Assembly: GCF_042477335.2 (NCBI RefSeq)
Contig: NC_091246.1
Span: 111,567,001 to 111,631,000, forward strand
Length of the DNA: 64,000 nt
Source: Ovis canadensis
Lineage: Eukaryota; Chordata; Mammalia; Artiodactyla; Bovidae
Direction: 5' to 3'
The first letter of the stretch is position 1. Each line of letters opens with the position of its first letter. The translations under genes and the position numbers were made by a program. Shown piece after piece: positions 1-32,122 of this stretch. The notes beneath the pieces are model-generated. The model worked only from the letters and a program-made list of their open reading frames with translations, searched no databases and had not been told where the DNA came from.

Positions 1-1918
1 AAAGCCTTCCTCAGCGATCAGTGCAAAGAAATAGAGGAAAACAACAGAATAGTAAAGACTAGAGATCTCTTCAAGAAAATTAGAGATACCAAGGGAATAT
101 TTCATGCAAAGATGGGCTCGATAAAGGACAGAAATTGTATGGACCTAACAGAAGCAGAAGATATTAAGAAGAGGTGGCAAGAATACACAGAAGAACTGTA
201 CAAAAAAAGAGCTTCATGACCCAGATAATCACAATGGTGTGATCACTCACCTAGAGCCAGGCATCCTGGAATGTGAAGTCAAGTGGGCCTTAGAAGGGAT
301 CACTACGAACAAAGCTAGTGGAGGTGATGGCATTCCAGTTGAGCTATTTCAAATCCTGAAAGATGATGCTGTGAAAGTGCTGCACTCAATATGCCAGCAA
401 GTTTGAAAAACTCAGCAGTGGCCACAGGACTGGGAAAAGGTCAGTTTTCATTCCAATCCCAAAGAAAGGCAATGCCAAAGAATGCTCAAACTACCGCACA
501 ATTGCACTCATCTCACATGCTAGTAAAGTAATGCTCAAAATTCTCCAAGCCAGGCTTCAGCAATACATGAACCGTGAATTTCCAGATGTTCAAGCTGGTT
601 TTAGAAAAGGCAGAGAGGTGGGAGGGGGGTTCAGGATGGGGATCACGTGTACACCTGTGGTGGATTCATGTTGATGTATAGCAAAACCAATATAATATTG
701 TAAAGTAATTAGCCTCCAATTAAAATAAATAAATCTATATTTAAAAAAAAAGAAAAGAAAAGTCAGAGGAACCAGAGATCAAATTGCCAACATCTGCTGG
801 ATCATCGAAAAAGCAAGAGAGCTCCAGACAAACATCTATTTCTGCTTTATTGACTATGCCCAAGCCTTTGGCTGTGTGGATCATGATAAACTGTAGAAAA
901 TCCTGAAAGAGATGGGAATACCAGACCACCTGACCTACCTCTTGAGAAACCTATATGCAGGTCAGGAAGCAACAGTTAGAACTGGACATGGAACAACAGA
1001 CTGGTTCAAATAGGAAAAGGAGTACATCAAGGCTGTATATTGTCACCCTACTTATTTAACTTATATGCAGAGTACATCATGAGAAATGCTGGGCTGAAAG
1101 AAGCACAAGCTGGAATCAAGATTTCCAGGAGAAATATCAATAACCTCAGTTATGCAGATAATACCACACTTATGGCAGAAAGTGAAGAGAAACTAAAAAG
1201 CCTCTTGATGAAAGTGAAAGAGGAGAGTGAAAAAGTTGGCTTAAAGCCCAACATTCAGAAAACAAAGATCATGGCATCTGGTCCCATCACTTCATGGCAA
1301 ATAGATGGGGAAACAGTGGCAGACTTTATTTTGGGGGGCTCCAAAATCACTGCAGATGGTGACTGCAGCCATGAAATTAAAAGACGCTTAATCCTTGGAA
1401 GAAATGTTATGACCAACCTAGATAGCATATTCAAAAGCAGAGACATGATTTTGCCTACTAGGTCCATCTAGTCAAGACTATGGTTTTTCCTGTGGTCATG
1501 TATGGATGTGAGAGTTGGACTGTGAAGAAAGCTGAAGGCCGAAGAATTGATGCTTTTGAACTATGGTATTGGAGAAGATTCTTGAGAGTCCCTTGGAATG
1601 CAAGGAGATCCAACTAGTCCATCCTAAAGGAGATCAGTCCTGGGTGTTCATTGGAAGGACTGATGCTGAAGCTGAAACTCCAATACCTTGGCCACCTCAT
1701 GTGAAAGACTCATTGGAAAAGACCCTAATGCTTGGAGGGATTGGGTTCAGGAGGAGAATGGGATGACAGAGGATGAGATGGCTGGATGGCACCACCGACT
1801 CGATGGACATGAGTTTGAGTGAACTCCGGGAGTTGGTGATGGACAGGGAGGCCTGGCGTGCTGTGATTCATGGGGTTGCAAAGAGTCGGACACGACTGAG
1901 CAACTGAACTGACCTGAA
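1..1918 (+). mobile_element. BovB LINE, 5' part outside window
   Basis: RTE-clade non-LTR retrotransposon, running to the typical BovB 3' end (repeated ctgaact). The reverse transcriptase reads on + in broken frames. The stretch at 1040-1471 carries the catalytic box as YADN instead of YADD, followed by the family's conserved MAESEE and IQKTKIMASGPITSW blocks. Several stops and frameshifts, and an L1 tail inserted at 616-757, show it is dead. The endonuclease part would lie left of the window. Confidence 0.95.
616..757 (+). mobile_element. 5'-truncated L1 3' end nested in BovB
   Basis: About 140 bp resembling the 3' end of a ruminant L1, ending in attaaaataaataaat and an A-rich tail. It interrupts the BovB between its ...agaaaaggcagag and gaaccagag... 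segments. The flanks are an 11-bp target-site duplication, aaaaggcagag (605-615) and aaaagtcagag (758-768), with one mismatch. The insertion is therefore younger than the BovB. The family name is from memory of the consensus. Confidence 0.75.
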
Positions 1919-1923
1919 TATAG

Positions 1924-3640
1924 AAGTAGGCCGTCTTCAATGAACAATGCAAAGAAAAAGAGGAAAACAACAGAAGGGGAAAGATTAGAGACATCTTCAA
2001 GAAAATTGGAGATATCAAAGGAATATCTAACCCAAAGAAGGGCACAATAAAGGACAGAACTAAAGACACTGTAGAAGCAGAAGAGATGGAAAGAGTAAAC
2101 AGAACTGTGCATAGAAGGTCTTAATGACCCAGATAACTCTGATGGTATGGTCACTCACCCAGAGCCAGACATTCTGGAATTTGAAATCAAGTGGGCCTTA
2201 GGAAAGCACTGCTATCAATAAAGCTAGTGGAAGTGATGAAATTTCAGCAGAGTTACTTAAAATCCTAAAAGATGATGCTATTAAAGTCATGCACTCAATA
2301 TGTTCGCAAATTTGGAAGACCTAGCCATGGCCACAGGACTGGAAAAGCTCAATCTCCATCCCTGTTCCCAAGAAGGGCAGTATTAGACAAGGTTCAAGCC
2401 ATCAGACAGCTGCACTCATCTCCCATGCTAGCAAGGCTAGGCTCAAAATCCTGAAAGCTAGGCTTCATCATTATGTGAACCAAGAACTTCAAGATTTCAA
2501 ACTGAGTTTAGAAAAGGCAGAGGAACCAGAGATCAAAATGCCAATACTGCCTGGATCATAGAGAAAGCAAAGGAGTTCCAGAAAAACATCTCTCTGTTTC
2601 ATTGACTATGCTAAAGCCTTTGACTGTGGATCATAACCAACTGTGGAAAACTCTTAAAGAGATGGGAATACCAGACCATCTTACCTGTCTCCTGAGAAAT
2701 TTGTATGCTGGTCAAGAAGCAACAGAACCTTGTATGTAACAACTGACTCATTCAGGATTGAGAAAGGATCGACAAGGCTGTTTATTGTCATCTTGTTTAT
2801 TTAACTTATACACAGAGCCCATCATGAGAAATAGCAGCCTGGATGAGTTACAGACTGGAATTGAGATTGCCAGGAGAAGTATCAACAATCTCAGATATGT
2901 GATGACACCACTCCAATGGCAGAAAGTGAAGAGAAACTAAAAAACCTCTTGATGAGGGTGAAGGACAAGAGTGAAAAAGCTGGCTTAAAACTAAATATTA
3001 AGTAAACCAAGACCATGGCATCCAGCCCTATCACTTCATGGCAAATAGAAGGGGAAAAAGTGGAAGCAGTGAGAGATTTCCTGTTCTTGGGCTCTAAAAT
3101 CACTGCAGATGGTGACTGCAGCCATGAAATTAAAGACGATTGCTTCTTTAAGAAATGAAAAGCAATGAAAACCTGGACAGTGTGTTTAAAAGCAAAGACA
3201 TCACTTTGCCAACAGAAGTCCATACAGTCAAGGCTATGGTCCTTCCAGTAGTCATGTACGGTTGAGAACGCTGAGTGCTGAAGAAGTGATACTTTCAAAC
3301 TGTGGTGCTGGAGAGTCCCTTGGACTGCAAGGAGATCGAACTAGTCAATCTTAAAGTAAATCAACCCTGAATACTCATTGGAAGGACTGATACAGAAGCT
3401 GAAGCTCCAATACTTTGGCCACCTGATGTGAAGAGCCAACTCACTGGAAAAGACCCTGATGCTGGGAAAGATTGAAGGCAGAAGCAATAAAAGGTAACAG
3501 AGGATAAGTTGGTTGGATGTTATCACTGATGCTATGAACATGAACTTAGGCAAACTCCAAAAGATGGTGAGGGACAGAGAAGCCTGATGTGCTGCAGGCT
3601 ATGGGGTCACAAAGAGTCGGACACACCCTGGTGATTAAAC
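1924..3640 (+). mobile_element. BovB LINE, older diverged copy
   Basis: A second BovB in the same orientation directly follows the first. It is more diverged, with many stops, so only short pieces of the reverse transcriptase remain readable (for example 2758-2940, SINNLRY). It lacks a clean 3' tail and ends near an ...agagtcggacacaccc segment. Confidence 0.9.
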
Positions 3641-3644
3641 ACAC

Positions 3645-4285
3645 AATATTCCACGTATATATGTACCACATTTTCTTTATGCATTCATCTCTCAGTGGAC
3701 ATTAGGTTGCTTCCATGTCCTGACTATTGTAAACAGTGCTGAACATTGGTGTGGATATATATTTTTGAATTGTCCAGGAGTGGGATCACTGGGCCACATA
3801 TGTAACTCTGTTTTTAGGCTGTTAGTGAACCTCCATGCAGTTCTCCATAGGATCTATATGATTCACATTTCCATCAACAGCGTAGGAAGTTTCCATTCTC
3901 TCCAAACCCTCTCCAGCATTTATTGTTTACAGACCTTGATCATAGCCATTCTGACTGGTGTGAGATACGCCTCATTGTAGTTTTCATTTGCTTTCTCTAT
4001 AATTAGCCATGCTGAGCATCTTCTCAAGTGCACGTTGGCCAACTGTATGTCTTCTTTGGAGAAATATCTATTTAGGACTTCTGTCTACTTTTTGACTAGG
4101 TTGTTTTTGTTTTTTTGATATGGAATTGTGTGAGTTGTTTGTATAATTTGGAAATTCATCCCTTGTCGGATGCATTGTTCTAAATATTTTCTCCCAATCC
4201 ATAGGCTGTCTTTTCATTTTGTGGATGGTTTCCTTTCCTTCTTATTTACTAAGTCTCATGTTTTTTCTTTTGTTCATCCATAAAC
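3645..4285 (-). mobile_element. L1 ORF2 3' part, antisense
   Basis: The minus strand matches the C-terminal ORF2 region of mammalian L1. On + it reads as the familiar antisense text about vanishing flanks of the 3' end (cattccatgtcctgact-like and cattctgactggtgtgag). It is truncated on both sides and non-coding. To its right begins sequence shared with the second AADAT unit. Confidence 0.8.
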
Positions 4286-23360
<19,075 letters not shown>

Positions 23361-23625
23361 AGAAATCAAACTCTTTGTAGCACTCATGGATTTCAGACAA
23401 ATTATTTCTATGTTTTAGCAAGAAGAAATGATCATTGGTGTAAGACTTACAGATTGGGTTTCAACAAATATGTCACATTTGTAATAATTTAACTACACAA
23501 CTTTTAAAGTGCCCTTGAAACCTTCAGAATGCCAAAATATATTTATAATCATTTTGATAAAATTTCAACCCCCAAAATGTTATCCTTATCATGGGTTTTA
23601 TTGTAAAGAACTCTATAGTCACTTT

Positions 23626-24500
23626 GTGCCTTTTCATACTTATTGTAGTAAAATGCCAGGCTGGATGAAGCACAGGCTGGAATCAAGACTGCTGGAATCA
23701 AGATTGCTGTGTATCAATAACCTCAGATACACAGATGACACCACCCTTATGGCAGAAAGAGAAGAGGAATTAAAGAGCCTCTTGATGAAAGTGAAAGAGG
23801 AGAGTGAAAAAACTGGCTTAAAACTCAACATTCAAAAAACTAAGATCATGGCATCTGGTCCCATCACTTCATGGCAAACAGATGGGGAAACAGTGGAAAC
23901 GGTGACAGTCTTTATTTTCTCAGGCTCCAAAATCAGAGCAGATGGTGACTGCAGCCATGAAATTAAAAGATGTTTGCTCCTTGGAAGAAAAGTTATGACA
24001 AACCTAGACAGCATACAATAAAGCAAAGACACTACTTTGCCAACAAAGGTCTGCCTAGTCAAAGCTATGGTTTTTCCAGTAGTCGTGTATGGATGTGAGA
24101 GTTGGACTATAAAGAAAGCTGACCACCAAAGAATTGATGCTTCTGAACTCTCAAGAAGACTCTTGAGAGTCCCTTGAACTGCAAGGAGATCCAACCAGCC
24201 CATCCAAAGAAAATCAATCCTGAATATTCATTGGAAGGATGGATGCTGACGCTGAAACTCCAATACTTTGGCTACCTCATGCAAAGAGCTGACTCATTTG
24301 AAAAGACCCTGATGCTGGGAAAGATTGAAGGCAGGAGACGAAGGGGACAACAGAGGATGAGATGGTTGGATGGCATCACTGACTCAATGGACATGGGTTT
24401 GAGCCAGCTCTGGGAGTTAGTGATGGACAGGGAAGCCCTGCATGCTGCAGTCCATGGGGTCGCAAAAAGTTGGACAAAACTAAGCAACTGAACTGAACTG
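23626..24500 (+). mobile_element. BovB LINE, 5'-truncated
   Basis: The 3' 0.87 kb of BovB, with the polymerase box mutated to RYTDD. Target-site duplication atagtcacttt (23615-23625) and atagtcgcttt (24501-24511), one mismatch. Copy B has the empty site near 56133. Confidence 0.95.
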
Positions 24501-24837
24501 ATAGTCGCTTTATAATTTCCAGTAAATTTTCTTTGAAACTAATATTTTACAGTAAGTTATTTGTAAGAATATAATTGAATTCAAAATGGTATATCATATA
24601 AACTCTATTTTTAATTAAATTTAATTAAAATGTATTGCAAAAGTTGTTAGAATTTGACCATTAGGCATAATTCTCAATAAGAGGATCACAGACATTATGC
24701 TATGGCATAGGAATCTCTTTAAAATAAAATTCAAAAACAAAACATACATAAAGGTCTGCTTGCTAATTCTAAATGAGGATGAGAGATCCAGGACATAGAA
24801 AAAGGTACTAAATTGTACTTTTATGATACTACATAAC

Positions 24838-26588
24838 ATAGAGGAAAACAACAGAATGGGAAAGACTGGAGATCTCTTCAAGAAAATTAGAGATACCAAG
24901 GGAACATTTCGTGCAAAGATGGGCTCGATAAGGGACAGAAATGGTCTGGACCTAACAGAAGCAGAAGATATTAAGAAGAGGTGGCAAGAATACACGGAAG
25001 AACTGTACAAAAAAGATCTTCACGACCCAGATAATCATGATGATGTGATCACTAATCTAGAGCCAGACATCTTGGAATGTGAAGTCAGTGGGCCTTAGAA
25101 AGCATCACTACGAACAAAGCTAGTGGAGGTGATGGAATTCCAGTTGAGCTGTTTCAAATCCTGAAAGATGATGCTGTGAAAGTGCTGCACTCAATATGCC
25201 AGCAAATTTGGGAAACTCAGCAGTGGCCACAGGACTGGAAAAGGTCAGTTTTCATTCCAATTCCAAAGAAAGGCAATGCAAAAGAATGCTCAAACTACCA
25301 CACAGTTGCACTCATCTCACATGCTAGTAAAGTAATGCTCAAAATTCTCCAAGCCAGGCTTCAGCAATACGTGAACCGTGAACTCCCTGATGTTCAAGCT
25401 GGTTTCAGAAAAGGCAGAGGAACCAGAGATCAAATTGCCAACATCCACTGGATCATCGAAAAAGCAAGAGAGTTCCAGAAAAACATCTATTTCTGCTTTA
25501 TTGACTATGCCAAAGCCTTTGACTGTGTGGATCACAATAAACTGTGGACAATTCTGAAAGAGATGGGAATACCAGACCACCTGACCTGCCTCTTGAGGAA
25601 TCTGTATGCAGGTCAGGAAGCAACAGTTAGAACTGGACATGGAACAACAGACTGGTTCCAAATAGGAAAAGGAGTACGTCAAGGCTGTATATTGTCACCC
25701 TGCTTATTTAATTGCTATGCAGAGTACATCATGAGAAACGCTGGACTGGAAGAAACACAAGCTGGAATCAAGATTTCCAGGAGAAATATCAATAACCTCA
25801 GAAATGCAGATGACACCACCCTTATGGCAGAAAGTGAAGAGGAACTAAAAAGCCTCTTGATGAAAGTGAAAGAGGAGAGTGAAAAAGTTGGCTTAAAGCT
25901 CAACATTCAGAAAATGAAGATCATGGCATCCAGTCCCATCACTTCATGGGAAATAGATGGGGAAACAGTAGAAACAGTGTCAGACTATTTTTGGGGGCTC
26001 CAAAATCACTGCAGATGGTGACTGCAGCCATGAAATTAACAGACGCTTATTCCTTGGAAGAAAACTTATGACAAACCTAGATAGTATATTCAAAAGCAGA
26101 GACATTACTTTGCCGACTAAGGTCCGTCTAGTCAAGGCTATGGTTTTTCCTGTGGTCATGTATGGATGTGAGACTTGGACTGTGAAGAAGGCTGAGCACC
26201 GAAAAATTGATGCTTTTAAACTGTGGTGTTGGAGAAGACTCTTGAGGGTCCCTTGGACTGCAAGGAGATCCAACCAGTCCATTCTGAAGGAGATCAACCC
26301 TGGGATTTCTTTGGAAGGAATGATGCTGAGGCTGAAGCTCCAGTACTTTGGACACCTCATGCGAAGAATTGACTCATTGGAAAAGACTCTGATGCTAGGA
26401 GGGATTGGGGGCAGGAGGAGAAGGGGACGACCGAGGATGAGATGGCTGAATGGCATCACGGACTCGATGGACGTGAGTCTGAGTGAACTCCGGGAGATGG
26501 TGTTGGACAGGGAGGCCTGGCGTGCTGCGATTCATGTGGTGGCAAAGAGTCGGACACAACTGAGCGACTCAACTGAACTGAACTGAAC
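24838..26588 (+). mobile_element. BovB LINE, 1.75 kb, relatively young
   Basis: Long frames cover most of the polymerase: 24823-25098, 25176-26021 (281 codons) and 26068-26586 (172 codons). Only a few frameshifts separate them, the last near 26010. The catalytic box is damaged (RNADD for RYADD). Short imperfect target-site duplication: acataac near 24831 and acacaac at 26587-26593. The empty site in copy B is at about 56656. Confidence 0.95.
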
Positions 26589-27449
26589 ACAACTTCAAAA
26601 ATGTATTCATAACAGTTACATGATTTCTGGCTACTACACTCCTTTCAGGTACTTAGAACTTACTTTTTAATGATTTTCTTTCTCACCTTTATGATCGTAA
26701 TTTTCCTCATCTGATTATTAAATATATGCTGATCTAAATGTTCTCAAACAATCCAGGAAGAATAAGCAATAAAGTTAACGTTGCTGGCTGTCTCAGCCTC
26801 AGCATTCATCATCCAGCCTTTTAGATGTTTCTGTGCATGTAAGCATAATGTGTACAAGAATAGGATGTCATTAGGACAGTATCAGAAATACCCCGTATCT
26901 CTTTTATGTTGCTGTAGAAAACTTTACCTACGTTCCATCTAGTCCTTATAAAGTTATCAGGTTCTTTGAGGAATTAGGACACTTATGTCACTGTTATTCC
27001 CACCCTCCTTATATATATAAATATCTCCATCATGGCTATTATTTCCCCAGCATCTGAATGAGCTGGAGCATTGAGTCCTGGTGAGAATCACTATGGTTAT
27101 TTCAAGCTAACCTAAAATTAAGAGTTGTCAGGAGGTTCAGAGAGCCCCAGGCAGGATAAACCCAGGGAGGAACACACTGAGAAGCATAGTACTCAAATCG
27201 ACAAAAGTAAAGAAAAAATATTTAAAGTAATAAGGGAAAGGCAATAAATAATGTGCAAAGGAATCCCCATAAAATTGTTGGCTGGTTTCTCAACAGAAAT
27301 TGTTCAGGTCAGAAGGGAGTGATGAAAGGGAAGGACTTACAACTGAGAATACTATACCCAGCAAGGCTCTCATGCAGATTCTACAGAGAAATGAAACGCT
27401 TTATAGACAAGCAAACACTAAGAGAATTCAGCACCACCAGACCAACTTT

Positions 27450-27669
27450 ACCATCTGAGCCACCAGGGAATTCTTGGTGGCTCAGATGGTAAAGAATCTG
27501 CCTGCAATACAGGAGACCCAGGGTGAGGAAGATCTCTTGGAAAAAGGAATGGTTACCTACTTCAGTGTTCTTGCCTGGAGAATTCCATGAACAGAGGAGA
27601 CTGGTGGGCTACAGTCCATTTGGTCACAGAGTCAGACACGACTGAGCAGCTAACACCTTTTTTCACTTT
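27450..27669 (+). mobile_element. Bov-tA SINE with inverted 5' head
   Basis: A Bov-tA on + whose first bases are preceded by their own reverse complement. The 19-bp arms at 27446-27464 and 27476-27494 flank an 11-base spacer. Perfect 12-bp target-site duplication cagaccaacttt at 27438-27449 and 27670-27681. Copy B has the empty site at about 57500. Confidence 0.9.
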
Positions 27670-28076
27670 CAGACCAACTTTGCAACAAATGCTAAAGGAA
27701 CTGCTCTAGGTGGAAAAGAAAAGGCCAAAACTAAAAACAAAGAAATTGTGAATGGGAAAGCTCATCGGTAAAGGCAAACATACAGTAAATGCTTCTCACC
27801 AGCAATCGTGAGAAGAGTACAGCATAGATGTAGGATACTGGAAATACCTTTGAAATTAAAAGACCAGTAACTTAAAACAATCTTGTATATAGATGGTATG
27901 TCAAAACCTCATGATAACCACAAATCAAAAATCTAAAATAGATACACACAAAAAAGTAAAAGGAATCTAAACACAACACCAAAGTTAGTCATCAAATCAC
28001 AAGAGAACAAAAGAAGAGGGGAAGAAAAAAGGTCTACAAAAACAAACCCCCCAAAATTAATTAACTGTCAATAAGT

Positions 28077-28580
28077 TAGCATATTCAAAAGCAGAGACAT
28101 TACTTTGCCAACTAAGGTCTGTCTAGTCAAGGCTATGGTTTTCCTGTGGTCATGTATGGATGTGAGAGTTGGACTGTGAAGAAGGCTGAGTGCTGAAGAA
28201 TTGATATTTTTGAACTGTGGTGTTGGAGAAGACTCTTGAGGGTCCCTTGGACTGCAAGGAGATCCAACCAGTCCATTCTAAAGGAGATCAGCCCTGGGAT
28301 TTCTTTGGAAGGAATGATGCTAAAGCTGAAACTCCAGTACTTTGGCCACCTCATGCGAAGAGTTGACTCATTGGAAAAGACTCAGATGCTGGGAGAGATT
28401 GGGGACAGGAGGAGAAGGGGACAACAGAGGATGAGATGGCTGGATGTCATCACCAACTCGATGGACGTGAGTCTGAGTGAACTCCGAGAGTTGGTGATGG
28501 ACAGGGAGGCCTGGCGTGCTGTGATTCATGGGGTCACAAAGAGTCAGACACAACTGAGCAAGTGAACTGAACTGAACTGA
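28077..28580 (+). mobile_element. BovB LINE 3' fragment
   Basis: About 0.5 kb of BovB 3' end inserted in the L1, ending in the ctgaactgaactga tail. The frame 28236-28565 reads [16 protein letters not shown] onward. Copy B lacks it (near 57895). Confidence 0.93.
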
Positions 28581-29072
28581 AGAATATATATACTGAAAAT
28601 TACCTTAAGCCTAAATGGATTAAATGCTTCAACAAAAAGACAGACTAGCTGAATGGATACAAAAACAATACCTTATACATAAGAGACCCACTTCAGATCT
28701 AGGGACACACACAGACTGAAAGTGAGGAGATGGGAAAATGCATCCTATGCAAATGGAAACCAAAAGGAAACTGGAGTAGCAATATTCATATCAGACAAAA
28801 TAGACTTTAAAATAGAGACTGTTACAAGAGACAAGGAAGGACAGTACATTATGATCAAGAGATCAATCCAAGAAGAAGAAATAACAATTGTAAATATATA
28901 CGCACCCAACCTAGGAGTACCTCAATATATAAGGCAAATAGAACAGCTGTCACTCTGCAGGGTTTCCTTCGGATTTAAATTTAAATATTGACTTGTCAAT
29001 TACGAGTCCCTCCTCTGGCCCCATGTAAAAAAGTCTTTAATGCTTCCCTGTAGATCACTGAAACTGAAAGCT

Positions 29073-29341
29073 GCTGCTGCTAAGTCGCTTCAGTCGTGTC
29101 CAACTCTGTGCGACCCCATAGACGGCAGCCCACCAGGCTCCCCCGTCCCTGGGATTCTCCGGGCAAGAATACTGGAGTGGGCTGCCATTTCCTCCTCCAA
29201 TGCATGAAAGTGAAAAGTGAAAGTGAAGTCACTCAGTCATGTCTGACTCTTAGCGACCCCATGGACTGCAGCCTACCAGGCTCCTCTGTCCATGGGATTT
29301 TCTAGGCAAGAGTACTGGAGTGGGGTGCATTGCCTTCTCCA
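29073..29341 (-). mobile_element. BOV-A2 SINE, antisense
   Basis: Dimeric BOV-A2 on minus with a short GCT repeat at its tail. Perfect 13-bp target-site duplication gaaactgaaagct at 29060-29072 and 29342-29354. Absent from the copy B L1. Confidence 0.95.
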
Positions 29342-30145
29342 GAAACTGAAAGCTAGTTCTTTGAAAAGATAAACAAAATTGATAAACCACTAGACACACT
29401 CATCAAGGGAAAAAAAGGAGAGGACTCAAATCAATAAAATTGGAACTGAAAAAGGAGAAGTTGCAACGGACACCACAGAAATACTAAGGGTCATGAGAGA
29501 CTACTACAGGCAACTAGAATATACACCAATAAAATGAACAGCCTAGAAGAAATGGACAAATTCTTAGGAAGGTACCAAGACTGAACCAGGAGGAAAGAAA
29601 AAATATGAATAACCAATTACATGTATTGAAATTAAATCAGAAATTTAAAAGCTCACAACAAGCAAAAGTCCAGGACCAGATAGCCTCACAGGTGAATTCT
29701 ATTAAATATTTACAGAAGCATTAACACCCATACTTCTGAAACTATTCAAAAAATTGCAGAGGAAGGACACTTCTGAATTCATTTTATGAGGCAGCCATCA
29801 CTCTGATACCAAATCAGACAAGATACCACAAAAATAGGAAATCACAGGCCAATATCACTGATGAACACAAATGCAAGAAATCCTCAACAAAATACTATCA
29901 AATCAACTCCAACAAAACATTAAAAAGATCACACACCATCATCAAGGGGATTTATCCCAGGGAAGATAGGATTTTTCAATATTAGGAAAATAATCAATGT
30001 GATATACCACATTAACAAATTAAAGGTGTTTTTTATTTTTAATTTGGATCATCTCAATAGATGCAGAAAAATCTTTTGATAAAATTCAACATCCATTTGT
30101 GATTTTAAAAAATCTCTTCAGGAAGTGGGCATAAAGGGACCATAT

Positions 30146-30346
30146 GGGCTTCCCTGGTGGTTCAGATGGTAAAGAATCTGCCTGCAATGCAGAAAACCTG
30201 GGTGCAATCCCTGAGTCGGGAAGATCCCCTGGAGAAGGAAATGCCTACCCACTGCAGTATTCTTGCCTGAAGAATTCCATAGACAAAGAAGCCTGGTGGT
30301 CTACAGTCCATAGGGTCACAAAGAGTCAGACATGACTGAGCAACTA
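30146..30346 (+). mobile_element. Bov-tA SINE
   Basis: gggcttccctggtggttcag to catgactgagcaact, a complete Bov-tA on + nested in the L1. Not in the other unit. Confidence 0.93.
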
Positions 30347-31661
30347 TCACTCACTTACTTTGATGTCAACATAATAACATGATATATAACAACCCACAGC
30401 TCATACTGTACTCAACTGTGAAAAGCTGAAATTATTTCCTCTAAGTAAAACTCTCACCGTTTGCAGATGACATGACGCAGTACATAAAAAATCTTAAAAA
30501 TGCTACCAGGAAACTTCTGGGGTTCATTGGTGGATTCCATAAGCTTGCAGGACACAAAACTAATATATAGAAATCTGTGGCATTTCTATACACAAACAAA
30601 AGAAAATATCAGAACAGAAATTAAGGAAACAATCCAATTCACTATAGCAAATAATAATAATAATAATAAAATACCTGTGACTAAACTTACCTTAGAAGGC
30701 AAAGACCTAGATTCTGAAAACTATAAGATTTGATAAAAGATATTGAAAACATAGATGACACAAACAGATGGAAAGATACAGTGTGTTGTTGGACTGGAAG
30801 TATCAGTATTATTCAATTGACCATATTATCCAAGGCAATCTACAGATTCAATGCAATATCCATTGAAGGCATTTCTCATAAAACTAGAACACATAATTTT
30901 AAAGTTTTTTATGGAAATACCAAAGATCTCAAATAGCCAAAACGATTTTGAGAAAGAGGGATGGAGTTGGAGGAAGCACGCTTCTTGTCTTCAGCCTACG
31001 CTACAAGGCTACAGTCATCAAAACAGTATAGTACTGGCAGAAAATGGGACATTAGACCAGTGGGACAGGACAGAAAGTGCATAAATAAACTCAAAGCCTG
31101 TGTCACCTCGGCTATGACAAGGGGGCCGAGAATATACAATGGCAAAAGACGGTCTCAACAGGTGGTGTTGGGAAAACTGGACAGCTACACATAAGAGAAT
31201 AAAATTAGAACAGTCTCTAATACCATACACAAAAATAAGCTGAAAATGGCTTATAGACCTAAATGTAAGAAAGGCTACTATAAAACTCCAAGAGGAAAAC
31301 ACAAGTAGAACATTCTTGACATAAGTGGCAGCAATGTCTTTTTGGATCCATCTTCTAGAGTAAATGTAAATAAAAACAAAACTAAACAAATAGGACCTAA
31401 TTAAACTTACAAGGCTTTTGCACAGCAAAGGAAACCATAAATAAAATGAGAAGATAACTTAGGGAATTGGAGAAAACATTTTAAAAGACGTTCCTGACAA
31501 AAGACGAATTTCCAAAATATTCAAAGAGCTCATATAGCTTAATATCAAACAAAAAAAATCCAATCAAAAAACGGAGAGAAGACTTAAATAGACATTTCTC
31601 CAAAGAAGAGATACAGGCTACCAACAGACACATTAAAAGATGCTCAACATTACTAATTATT

Positions 31662-31874
31662 GAAAGTGAAAGTGAAGTCGCTCAGTCGTGTCCGACGCTT
31701 TGCAACCCCATGGACTGTAGCCTACCAGGCTCCTCTGTCCATGGGATTTTCTAGGCAATAGTACTGGAGTGGATTGCCATTTCCTTCTCCAAGGGATCTT
31801 CCCAACCCAGGGATTGAACCCAGGCCTCCCGCATTGTAGACAGACGCTTTACCGTCCGAACCACCAGGGAAGTG
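31662..31874 (-). mobile_element. Bov-tA SINE, antisense
   Basis: gaaagtgaaagtgaagtcgc to ccgaaccaccagggaag, a full Bov-tA on minus nested in the L1 ORF2. It sits 40 bases from a second SINE in the opposite orientation, so the pair could form a hairpin in RNA. Confidence 0.93.
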
Positions 31875-31913
31875 AAATGCTAATCAAAATTACAATTAGG
31901 TATCACCTCACAA

Positions 31914-32122
31914 GGGCTGCCCAGGTGACTCAGTGGTAAAGAATCCACCTGCAAAGCAGGAGACATAGGTTCCATCCCTGGGTCAGGAAGATCCCCTGGC
32001 AGAGGAATTGGCTACCTACTCCAGCATTCTTACCTGGGAAATTCCATGGGCAGAGGAGCCTGGCAGGCTACAGTCCATGAGGTCACAAAAGAGTCAGATA
32101 CGACTTAGCAACGAAACAACAA
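31914..32122 (+). mobile_element. Bov-tA SINE
   Basis: gggctgcccaggtgactcag to cgacttagcaacgaa, a full Bov-tA on +, forming an inverted pair with the element at 31662-31874. Confidence 0.93.

Larger units (their letters stand above)
23361..27130. other. 3' flank of copy A with two BovB insertions
   Basis: Presumed 3' UTR and downstream DNA. It aligns piecewise with 55870-57175 in copy B once the two BovB elements are removed. No convincing polyadenylation site could be fixed. Confidence 0.6.

Noticed and set aside
25176..26586. Possibly active BovB
   Set aside because: The polymerase box reads NADD, there is a frameshift near 26010, and the 5' endonuclease part is missing.
28722..28991. Novel 89-codon gene
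   Set aside because: The translation matches the L1 ORF2 endonuclease (GVAIFISDKIDF, NIYAPN) within a dead L1.
30146..30220. tRNA gene candidates in the SINE heads
   Set aside because: These tRNA-Glu-like heads are followed by SINE bodies and carry changes from a real tRNA; no stand-alone tRNA was seen.
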